In this document: piece after piece, positions 1 through 5,373 of the stretch | Layout of the letters: every line of letters starts with the position of its first letter | How positions within the stretch are numbered: position 1 is the stretch's first letter | Source of the DNA: Bacteroidales bacterium | GTDB taxonomy: Bacteria > Bacteroidota > Bacteroidia > Bacteroidales > UBA7960 | DNA length: 7,916 nucleotides | Direction of reading: 5' to 3' | NCBI GenBank assembly: GCA_003554665.1 | Contig: PWGY01000213.1 | Location: forward strand, 1 to 7,916 | Program-made: the position numbers and the translations under genes | The notes under the pieces: generated by a model | Databases searched by the model: none | Told to the model about the DNA's origin: nothing | The model's input: the letters and a program-made list of their open reading frames with translations, nothing else

Positions 1-237
1 ATCAATTTCGATACGGCCATCCCAGTTGTCGTGAATTCTCCCCTGCATTCCCATACGGGCACGGCGGTTGTTGAATCCGTTTACAAAATCTTCGGCCTCT
101 GAAATGCCATACAGGGCATCCATTTGCAAGCGGCCCCGAACAGTAAAATTCTGTGCCTGGGCAATGGTTGATAATACAAGCGAAGAGCACAGGAGTACCA
201 GTCCCGTTACAAAGCCTCTGCTTTTTTTCTGCTTCAT
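1..237 (-). CDS. Outer-membrane porin, OprP/OprO (phosphate-selective porin) type, N-terminal part only
   Basis: The reading frame is open from an ATG at 237 to the left edge and gives 79 residues; the rest of the gene lies outside the window. Residues 1-28 form a signal peptide: a basic start (MKQKKSR), a hydrophobic stretch at about 9-25, and an A-Q-A cleavage site at 26-28. The mature start has alternating polar and apolar residues as in a first beta strand (FTVRGRLQMDALYG). The segment FNNRRARMGMQGRIHDNW at 56-73, followed by an acidic-ending strand, resembles the conserved 'RRaRlgl.G.l..dW..k.e.D' opening of OprP/OprO-type trimeric porins. By family knowledge it would be a 16-strand outer-membrane barrel for anions or small solutes; the substrate cannot be read from 79 residues. 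An in-frame ATG at 244-246 is followed at once by TAA, so 237 is the start. Another outer-membrane beta barrel is possible. Confidence 0.72.
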   Translation of the reverse strand, partial: MKQKKSRGFVTGLVLLCSSLVLSTIAQAQNFTVRGRLQMDALYGISEAEDFVNGFNNRRARMGMQGRIHDNWDGRIEID

Positions 238-279
238 GCGTTACATGCTTTCGGTTAATTTACTGAAGGAATGACTACA

Positions 280-292
280 GTGTAATTTACAC
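280..292. promoter_or_regulatory. 13-base palindrome in the porin leader, possible operator
   Basis: GTGTAA and TTACAC arms are separated by one T (280-292), a perfect inverted repeat. It lies between the predicted porin promoter and the porin ATG, 43 bases before the start. The size and symmetry fit the site of a dimeric regulator, but no regulator can be named and chance is not excluded. Confidence 0.25.
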
Positions 293-340
293 GAAGCAAA
301 ATTCGCCCGGGGTTATGACAGGAATATTTCCGGGTTGTTA

Positions 341-370
341 CAAATACATGAATTTTTTATATTTATTCAA
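341..370 (-). promoter_or_regulatory. Probable Bacteroidota-type promoter for the porin gene
   Basis: On the minus strand a TTG (368-370) is followed after exactly 19 bases by TGTATTTG (341-348), one mismatch from the -7 consensus TAnnTTTG. The spacing equals that of the strong promoter at 7688-7718. Transcription would start near 335, leaving a leader of about 100 bases before the porin ATG. This suggests that the porin is transcribed separately from the amidohydrolase upstream on the same strand. Confidence 0.45.
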
Positions 371-415
371 CCAGAAGGAAGTCAGGTCTTTGAAGAGGCT
401 CTGCTGAAAAACAGA

Positions 416-1615
416 TCAGGCTTTTTGCTGAAGCTCCCGCAGCGCCACCCAGGCCATCAGCCCCATTCCTGTTTCCAGCGCGGATTCATCCACATCAAAA
501 GTGGAGGTGTGCTGGTTGGAAGTAATTCCTTTTTCGATGTTCCGGATACCCAGACGGTAAAAACAGGCAGGTGCCCGTTGAGAATAATAGGCAAAATCCT
601 CTCCTGTCATGGAGAGATCCAACTCTTCCACATTCTCTTTACCCAGAAACTCTCCTGCATAAGTGCGGAAGTCATCGGCCAGCTTTTCATTGTTCACCAG
701 GAAAGGATAACCCTTGTCAATGAACACTTCACAATCGCCTCCCATACCCTGGGCTACAAATACAGCCAGCTCACGAATACGAAGATGGGCTTTTTCACGC
801 CATTCCTCGTCAAAGGTCCGGAAGGTTCCTTCCAGCTTCACCTCGTCGGGAATCACATTGGTGGCCCCTTCGCCACGAATTTTCCCAAAAGATAACACAG
901 TGGGAATGTAGGGGGTGGCGTTCCGGCTGACAATCTGCTGCAGGGCAAGGACAATATGAGAGGCAATCACAACCGGATCTACGTTCAAATGCGGTGTGGC
1001 GGCATGACCTCCTTTGCCCTTCACGGTAATATACACTTCATCGGTAGAGGCCATATAACGCCCGCCCCGGATCCCGACTTTGCCCGATGGCAGGCCGGGG
1101 GTAACGTGCTGACCAAACATGGCCGCAGGCCGGGGATCATCAATCACCCCCTCCTGTATCATCAAACTGGCACCCCCTGGATAATTTTCTTCGGATGGCT
1201 GAAAGATAAGCTTTACGGTGCCCTCCCACTCTTCGCGCAATGCGTGAAGTATCCGGGCCGTTCCCAGCAAACTGGCCATATGCACATCATGGCCACAGGC
1301 GTGCATGATACCGGGCACGGTAGATTTGTAGTCCACGCGGTTCTCTTCGTGAATGGGCAGGGCGTCCATATCCGCCCGCAAAGCCACCAGGCAGGAACCG
1401 GGGTTGCGGCCTTCGATGCGGGCCACCACACCCGTTTCGGCAACTCCTTCCTCGAAGTCAATGCCCATCTCCTTCAAACGGGCTGCAATGTAGGCGGCCG
1501 TTTTATGCTCCTGCATGGAAAGTTCGGGCATGGCGTGAAAATGACGACGGTAAAACACCACATCGTCGAAATATTCCTTTGATAAGGCCTTGATCTTATT
1601 GATCATATCCATCAT
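416..1615 (-). CDS. M20-family amidohydrolase (M20D, N-acyl-amino-acid / hippurate hydrolase type)
   Basis: The 399-residue product is full length for M20D enzymes, which hydrolyse the amide bond of N-acyl (often N-acetyl or N-benzoyl) amino acids at a two-metal centre in the cytosol. Visible motifs in order: LRADMDALP (79-87), MHACGHDVH (104-112), FQPSEE (138-143), GQHVTPG (168-174), KGKGGHAATPH (199-209), MTGEDFAYY (336-344) and NQHTSTFDVDE (367-377). Expected metal ligands are Cys107, His109, Glu143, His170 and His369, by comparison with plant IAA-amino-acid hydrolases of the same family. The dimerisation (lid) domain is about 185-300. No signal peptide is seen. The start could be Met1, Met2 or Met4 (ATGATGGATATG); no Shine-Dalgarno sequence decides between them. 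It is divergent from the MBL gene, with 100 bases between the two starts. The family is certain; the substrate is not, and N-acetyl-diaminopimelate deacetylase or peptidase roles remain possible. Confidence 0.93.
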   Translation of the reverse strand: MMDMINKIKALSKEYFDDVVFYRRHFHAMPELSMQEHKTAAYIAARLKEMGIDFEEGVAETGVVARIEGRNPGSCLVALRADMDALPIHEENRVDYKSTVPGIMHACGHDVHMASLLGTARILHALREEWEGTVKLIFQPSEENYPGGASLMIQEGVIDDPRPAAMFGQHVTPGLPSGKVGIRGGRYMASTDEVYITVKGKGGHAATPHLNVDPVVIASHIVLALQQIVSRNATPYIPTVLSFGKIRGEGATNVIPDEVKLEGTFRTFDEEWREKAHLRIRELAVFVAQGMGGDCEVFIDKGYPFLVNNEKLADDFRTYAGEFLGKENVEELDLSMTGEDFAYYSQRAPACFYRLGIRNIEKGITSNQHTSTFDVDESALETGMGLMAWVALRELQQKA

Positions 1616-1664
1616 TTAAAGCTTTTTTGGTCTTCGCTAATTTACGCTTTTTTTGAAAAATTCC

Positions 1665-1672
1665 TATCTTTG
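1665..1672 (+). promoter_or_regulatory. -7 box of the probable promoter for the MBL-fold hydrolase gene
   Basis: TATCTTTG matches the Bacteroidota -7 consensus TAnnTTTG exactly. Transcription would begin near 1677, giving a leader of about 40 bases before the ATG at 1716. The -33 position holds only TTTA (1641-1644, 20 bases upstream), so that half is weak. No comparable box is visible on the minus strand for the divergent amidohydrolase. Confidence 0.5.
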
Positions 1673-1715
1673 AGAAATTGATCACAAATCCTTAAAGCGT
1701 CCATATAACCCGCAT

Positions 1716-2363
1716 ATGATCCAGATAAAAAAATTCGCTTTCAACCCTTTCCAGGTAAACACCTATTTATTGTATGATGACACAGGCGAATGCGCCATCA
1801 TCGACCCGGCATGTTATGAAAAACATGAGAAAAAAGAACTTGAAGCCTTTATCCGGGACAATAAGCTGAACCCTGTTGCCCAGCTCTTTACCCATTGCCA
1901 CATTGACCACATGCTGGGTAGTCGTTTTGTATCGAAAACATACAAAACCAAGCCAATGACCCATAAAGACAGCCTGACTTTCCTGGAGAACGCGAAGGAT
2001 TACGGCAAGGTATTCGGGTTTGATGTGGACAAGCCGGTTCTGCCAGATGAGTTTTTAAATGACGGGGATGTGGTTCGGTTTGGGAAACAGGAACTGCAGG
2101 TAATTCATACTCCCGGACATGCAGCCGGCAGCCTCTGTTATTACCATCCCGGGCAAGGTTTTGTAATAGTCGGTGATGTGTTATTCCAGGGAGGGATAGG
2201 CCGCACCGACCTGCCGACAGGCGATCACGACCTGCTGATCAAATCCATCCTGGACAGACTGATGAATTTGCCCGATGAAACCACTGTATACCCCGGGCAC
2301 GGGCCTGAAACCGACATCAAAACCGAACGCACCGGAAATCCTTTTCTGACAGGTGTGTACTAA
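1716..2363 (+). CDS. MBL-fold metallohydrolase, glyoxalase II-like (YcbL type)
   Basis: The 215-residue product is the usual length for single-domain glyoxalase II-like hydrolases that lack the C-terminal substrate-binding extension of true GloB (about 250). The metal-binding set is complete: THCHIDH (59-65, giving His60, His62, Asp64, His65), TPGH (132-135, His135), VGDVLF (152-157, Asp154) and YPGHG (192-196, His195). GGIGRTDLP (159-167) is typical of the YcbL/GloB-like branch. No signal peptide is seen, so it should be cytosolic. Known relatives cleave S-D-lactoylglutathione or other thioesters, or oxidise persulfides. Bacteroidota generally lack glutathione, so the true thiol substrate is open. 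The leader has no clear Shine-Dalgarno sequence, as is common in the phylum. It converges on the GT9 gene, with 86 bases between the stops. Confidence 0.9.
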   Translation: MIQIKKFAFNPFQVNTYLLYDDTGECAIIDPACYEKHEKKELEAFIRDNKLNPVAQLFTHCHIDHMLGSRFVSKTYKTKPMTHKDSLTFLENAKDYGKVFGFDVDKPVLPDEFLNDGDVVRFGKQELQVIHTPGHAAGSLCYYHPGQGFVIVGDVLFQGGIGRTDLPTGDHDLLIKSILDRLMNLPDETTVYPGHGPETDIKTERTGNPFLTGVY

Positions 2364-2365
2364 AG

Positions 2366-2427
2366 TGCCTGGTGCAGGACAACCGCGAGGCCAGGCATCC
2401 CAGGGATGATACCGGACTTCCTTCCGG
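2366..2427. terminator. Two hairpins between convergent genes, possible bidirectional terminator
   Basis: The gap between the two converging stops holds TGCCTGG (2366-2372) pairing with CCAGGCA (2391-2397) across an 18-base loop, then CCGGA (2412-2416) pairing with TCCGG (2423-2427) across CTTCCT. Both read as hairpins on either strand. Neither is followed by a T-run, so these are not classical intrinsic terminators; the call rests on position and symmetry. Confidence 0.4.
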
Positions 2428-2449
2428 AACTCAGACGCCCGCGAACATT

Positions 2450-3469
2450 CTAATCGTGGTTATCCGCCATAATCGCATTGACTTTTCTTACGATCAGATC
2501 CTCATCGATCTTGTTCATGCAATCGAAGTGTTTTTTAGGACATTTGGCATATCCAATTTTAGAACAGGGTCGGCAAGGCAAACCATTCACCTCCACAATG
2601 GTTGATCGTTCGGGGTATTCCGGCATATAGGGAACCATACCAAAAGCTGGCACCGTACTCCCCCAGACAGAGATCAGATGCTTGTTGAAAACCGCTGCGA
2701 TGTGCATCAGCCCGGTGTCGTGCGATATGACCACCCTGGATTTTTTTACCAGGTAAGCTGACTGTGGAAGAGAAAACAGGCCACATGCATTGAAAACATT
2801 ATCCTTGCAAGCTTCGGCAATATCCCCGCCATTGGGTGCATCTTCGGCCCCACCCAACAGTAAAACCGGCAAAGGCAACTTCCGGCACAATGAGATGATC
2901 TTCTCATTGGGAAGCCTTTTGGTGGGGTGCTTCCCTCCGATTACAAAAGCCAGGTAATCCCCGTTCACGAAGGCCGGCAGCCCGGCGGGCATAACATCCA
3001 GCCCCGGAGGGAAATAAAATTCCAGCCCCAGCAGGTCATTTTGTGCACCAGCCACGGCCGCAGCCTCAAAATACCTGTCAACCACATGCATATCAGGAAG
3101 CCGGTCAATTTTCAGGCGGGTTTTCAGCCATTTCTCAAGGTTCAGCTTCCGGCAATTGCCCGAAGGCTTCCGCAGATTCAGTTTAACAATCAGGCTACGC
3201 AAGTTGTGATGGAGGTCAACAATGTAATCGTACTTTTCTTTTTTCAGCTGACTGGCAAGTTCAGCCAGTCTCCCATCAAGCAGAAAAAGTTTATCCACAT
3301 GAGGGTTGCTGAACAGCAAGGAGGCAAACATTTTCTTGGTAACAAAGTGCACCTCCACATGCCTGCCGGGAATCTTTTTCAGACAGCGCAGTACGGGTGT
3401 TGTCAGCACAATATCACCCATGGAACTGAATCGGATTACCAATACTTTTATGTGGTTCTTTTTTTGCAT
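2450..3469 (-). CDS. Glycosyltransferase family 9 protein (ADP-heptose:LPS heptosyltransferase-like)
   Basis: The 339-residue product has the two Rossmann-like halves of GT-B fold heptosyltransferases. The N-terminal half opens with KVLVIRFSSMGDIVLTTPVL (8-27), containing the SxGD motif whose Asp19 is the expected catalytic base, and carries DLHHNLRS (85-92). The C-terminal half has GGKHPTKRLP (178-187) at the nucleotide-sugar site, LLLGGAEDA (203-211), the linker NACGLFSLPQSAYL (227-240) and SHDTGLMHIAA (249-259), where DTGxxH binds the donor diphosphate. A cysteine-rich tail (Cys299, Cys302, Cys310, Cys317) is common in Bacteroidota members. Family enzymes act at the inner face of the cytoplasmic membrane, adding heptose or a related sugar to LPS core or another glycan; the sugar and acceptor are not readable here. 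The TolC-family gene ends 87 bases upstream on the same strand, with no clear promoter between, so co-transcription is possible. No Shine-Dalgarno sequence is evident. Confidence 0.92.
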   Translation of the reverse strand: MQKKNHIKVLVIRFSSMGDIVLTTPVLRCLKKIPGRHVEVHFVTKKMFASLLFSNPHVDKLFLLDGRLAELASQLKKEKYDYIVDLHHNLRSLIVKLNLRKPSGNCRKLNLEKWLKTRLKIDRLPDMHVVDRYFEAAAVAGAQNDLLGLEFYFPPGLDVMPAGLPAFVNGDYLAFVIGGKHPTKRLPNEKIISLCRKLPLPVLLLGGAEDAPNGGDIAEACKDNVFNACGLFSLPQSAYLVKKSRVVISHDTGLMHIAAVFNKHLISVWGSTVPAFGMVPYMPEYPERSTIVEVNGLPCRPCSKIGYAKCPKKHFDCMNKIDEDLIVRKVNAIMADNHD

Positions 3470-3556
3470 CGAACTTCTGGGAAAACTGAAATATCACAAA
3501 AAAACATCACGCCCACAACAAGTTAATATAACCCCGGTTGACACATTTGGCCTGTT

Positions 3557-5038
3557 TTATATTTGTTGAAAATCAGCCGACAATGGCTCATCGTTTACAA
3601 AATCATACAATGTCAGCCGGCGCATTTCATAAAAACCACGCCAGTAGTTACGCAATGCAGTGAGGTAACGTTGTTTGGCACGATCTTTCTCTTCCAGTGC
3701 AAGGTTCAGCTCGATAATATCTATGCGCCCGATCAGGAAACGTTGCCTGGTGACATCATAGCGTTTCTCAGCAATGACATCGGCTTTTTGGGCGACCTCC
3801 AGCTGATGATCCAGCATATTGAACTGCATCACCTGCAGGAACACTTCCTGCTCAAAATCAACCATGGCCTGGCTGGCCGTGGCGTCAACCAGCTCACGGT
3901 TTGATTCAGCCATGCGTACCCTGCCACGCGACACTCCCCAATCAAGTAGGGGAACCTGAACGCCGACAGTCAGGCGTTGTTCATCCAGTGGGTTACGGTA
4001 TGCCTCACTAAAATCCTCTGCACTCTGGGTCAACCCGTACACAGCAAACAAGTTGGCATTGAAACGGTTGTCTGCCCTGGCCTGATCCACCTCCCTGTCT
4101 GCCTCCAGCCTTTGTCTGTCCTGCTCCAGGATTTGGGACCGGTTTTTCCTGGCTTCAGCCAGCGCCACACCCACATCAATGGTCAGCTGGTGAGGTTCCT
4201 CCGGAGGCATCAATTCAAGCGGCCGGGTATCGTCCAGCCCGAGGAAGGACCTGAACCTGAAGATGGCGGCTTCATAAGCAATTCGTGACTCTTCCAGGGT
4301 GGCTTCTGAATTCAGCACATTCAGCTCCATCTGTAATAACTCGTTTTCTGCAATACGACCGAGTTCATATCGCCCCTTAGCGATTTGGTACAGTGTATCA
4401 TTGCTCTCCAGGTTGATCTCATTGATTTCCAAATTGATCTGTGCAAGCAACAGGTCAAAAAACAAATCAGTGGCCCGGATGGAGATATCCTCCATGCTCT
4501 CAAGATACCTGCGCTCAGCTTCCTCATAACGTATGGGTTCAATGCGCCGCTCCCATTTATATGGGTTGAAAGAAAAGATCGGCTGCCTGTAGCCGATATT
4601 GACCGGAGTAGTCATGTATGAAACCTCTGTTTCGTCGTCGCGTATCAGGTCTATGCGTTGCAGACCCGAGCTGACAAACAGCTGCCCGCCGGTAAAGGGA
4701 ACGGTCTGATTCAGCGACAGGGTTCCGGATGAAACAGCCAGGTTCCTGCGGATAAAAGCATCGCTTCCATCCGGCAAAGTAATACTTTGAATGGTTCGGT
4801 TAAGATTGGGGATTGTGGCCTCAAACTGCAGGTTGGGCAAGTACCCCGCACGGAAAGTTCTGAACTGCCAGTAACTTCCCCGGTAGCGATGACGGGCCAT
4901 CAGGGCATTGGGGGATTGCTTCCGGGCAATGTCCACGGTTTCCTCCAGCCCGAGAAAACGGGGTGGCTCACTGGCAATGGATTGTGACGGTGAAACCACC
5001 ATGAGGGCCAGAGAAAGCAATACTGAAAATCGAATCAT
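3557..5038 (-). CDS. TolC-family outer-membrane efflux protein
   Basis: The 493-residue product has a signal peptide (hydrophobic 5-16, S-I-A cleavage site ending at Ala22) and two repeats of the outer-membrane efflux protein (OEP) fold, at about 30-268 and 290-475. Each has long alpha-helical stretches rich in Glu, Arg, Leu and Ala, and short barrel strands (TVPFTGGQLFVSSGLQ 112-127; RLTVGVQVPLLDWGVSRGRV 355-374). The phrases VPLLDWG (362-368) and RQRFLIGRIDIIELNLALEE (431-450) are hallmark positions of the second repeat. The mature N-terminus is not a lipoprotein (no lipobox Cys). By family it forms a trimeric outer-membrane channel and periplasmic tunnel for type I secretion or RND/ABC efflux. 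No membrane-fusion or pump gene lies beside it, so the partner is unknown. The next gene downstream is the GT9 transferase, 87 bases away. Confidence 0.92.
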   Translation of the reverse strand: MIRFSVLLSLALMVVSPSQSIASEPPRFLGLEETVDIARKQSPNALMARHRYRGSYWQFRTFRAGYLPNLQFEATIPNLNRTIQSITLPDGSDAFIRRNLAVSSGTLSLNQTVPFTGGQLFVSSGLQRIDLIRDDETEVSYMTTPVNIGYRQPIFSFNPYKWERRIEPIRYEEAERRYLESMEDISIRATDLFFDLLLAQINLEINEINLESNDTLYQIAKGRYELGRIAENELLQMELNVLNSEATLEESRIAYEAAIFRFRSFLGLDDTRPLELMPPEEPHQLTIDVGVALAEARKNRSQILEQDRQRLEADREVDQARADNRFNANLFAVYGLTQSAEDFSEAYRNPLDEQRLTVGVQVPLLDWGVSRGRVRMAESNRELVDATASQAMVDFEQEVFLQVMQFNMLDHQLEVAQKADVIAEKRYDVTRQRFLIGRIDIIELNLALEEKDRAKQRYLTALRNYWRGFYEMRRLTLYDFVNDEPLSADFQQI

Positions 5039-5103
5039 GGGATGAAATTAGATGGTATAGCGAAATTAAAAACGTCATTCCTGAAAGGGTGGAATTTTGC
5101 ATT

Positions 5104-5111
5104 CAAAATTA
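5104..5111 (-). promoter_or_regulatory. Possible -7 box of the TolC-gene promoter
   Basis: On the minus strand TAATTTTG matches TAnnTTTG exactly, 65 bases upstream of the TolC ATG. The -33 position has only TTTT, and the surroundings (5100-5165) are very AT-rich, so a chance match is quite possible. Confidence 0.3.
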
Positions 5112-5205
5112 TGATTTAATTGCTATAAATAAAAAAATATATGCAATATAAAAGGCATAGCAATATAAGAGTCAAATGATTTGCCAGCCGGAAATAAGAC
5201 CGGCC

Positions 5206-5306
5206 GGATTGACTGGCCATAATCCCGGGCCAAAAGCATTATTGCTCTGTCCAATTACACCGGGCGGCGGTATGGATTGGCCGTAATCCCGGGCCAAAAG
5301 CATTAT
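5206..5306. repeat. Pair of 29-base direct repeats, about 64-base period
   Basis: Positions 5214-5242 and 5278-5306 are identical at 28 of 29 bases (A5219 against G5283). Each begins TGGCC, contains TAATCCCGGGCCA and ends AAAAGCATTAT. Similarity extends left: both are preceded by GGATTG (5206-5211; 5274-5279), with a 4-base ACTG insertion in copy 1, and further left by an ACCGG-rich stretch, so a degenerate tandem duplication of about 64 bases is likely. Each copy can fold as TGGCC/GGCCA and contains the palindrome CCCGGG. The repeats lie 68-168 bases upstream of the dnaG start. They may be paired protein-binding sites or a small dispersed repeat; the sequence does not decide. Confidence 0.85.
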
Positions 5307-5342
5307 AAAAAATGGCAACCCACAAGTACAGCTAAAAAATAT

Positions 5343-5360
5343 TTACCTTCGTAAAGGTAA
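5343..5360 (+). promoter_or_regulatory. Hairpin and possible -7 box just before the dnaG start
   Basis: TTACCTT (5343-5349) and AAGGTAA (5354-5360) form a perfect 7-base-pair stem with a CGTA loop, 13 bases before the dnaG TTG. The left arm and loop contain TACCTTCG (5344-5351), one base from the -7 consensus TAnnTTTG, so the same bases may be the promoter, an operator, or both. No -33 TTG lies at the usual spacing. If this is the promoter, the dnaG leader would be under 20 bases. Confidence 0.4.
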
Positions 5361-5373
5361 TGATTGAACAACA

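Larger units (their letters stand above)
5039..5373. other. Divergent intergenic region between the TolC gene and dnaG
   Basis: This 335-base gap has no credible gene on either strand. Its left third (about 5095-5170) is AT-rich and holds the possible TolC promoter. The middle has a hairpin (GCCGG 5187-5191 with CCGGC 5200-5204) followed by two GC-rich direct repeats at 5206-5306. The right end carries the dnaG start-site hairpin. No tRNA or known riboswitch was recognised. Confidence 0.7.

Noticed and set aside
2..190. 62-codon minus-strand frame at the left edge
   Set aside because: The neighbouring minus-strand frame, open from 237 to the edge, has a signal peptide and porin motifs; this one is a shadow.
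335..895. 186-codon plus-strand frame opposite the amidohydrolase
   Set aside because: It is the antisense shadow of a gene with complete M20 motifs; its translation shows no protein features.
956..1582. 208-codon plus-strand frame opposite the amidohydrolase N-terminal half
   Set aside because: It is an antisense shadow of the M20 gene, produced by that gene's codon use.
2372..2605. 77-codon plus-strand frame after the MBL gene
   Set aside because: It runs through the convergent hairpins and into the end of the GT9 gene on the other strand, with no protein features.
2927..3526. 199-codon plus-strand frame opposite the GT9 gene
   Set aside because: It is antisense to a convincing GT9 coding region, and its translation has no recognisable fold or motif.
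5214..5306. Repeat-spacer-repeat of 29-35-29 bases resembling a minimal CRISPR array
   Set aside because: Only two copies, similarity runs past the repeat edges with a 4-base indel, there is no leader-like array context and no cas gene. A tandem duplication explains it better.
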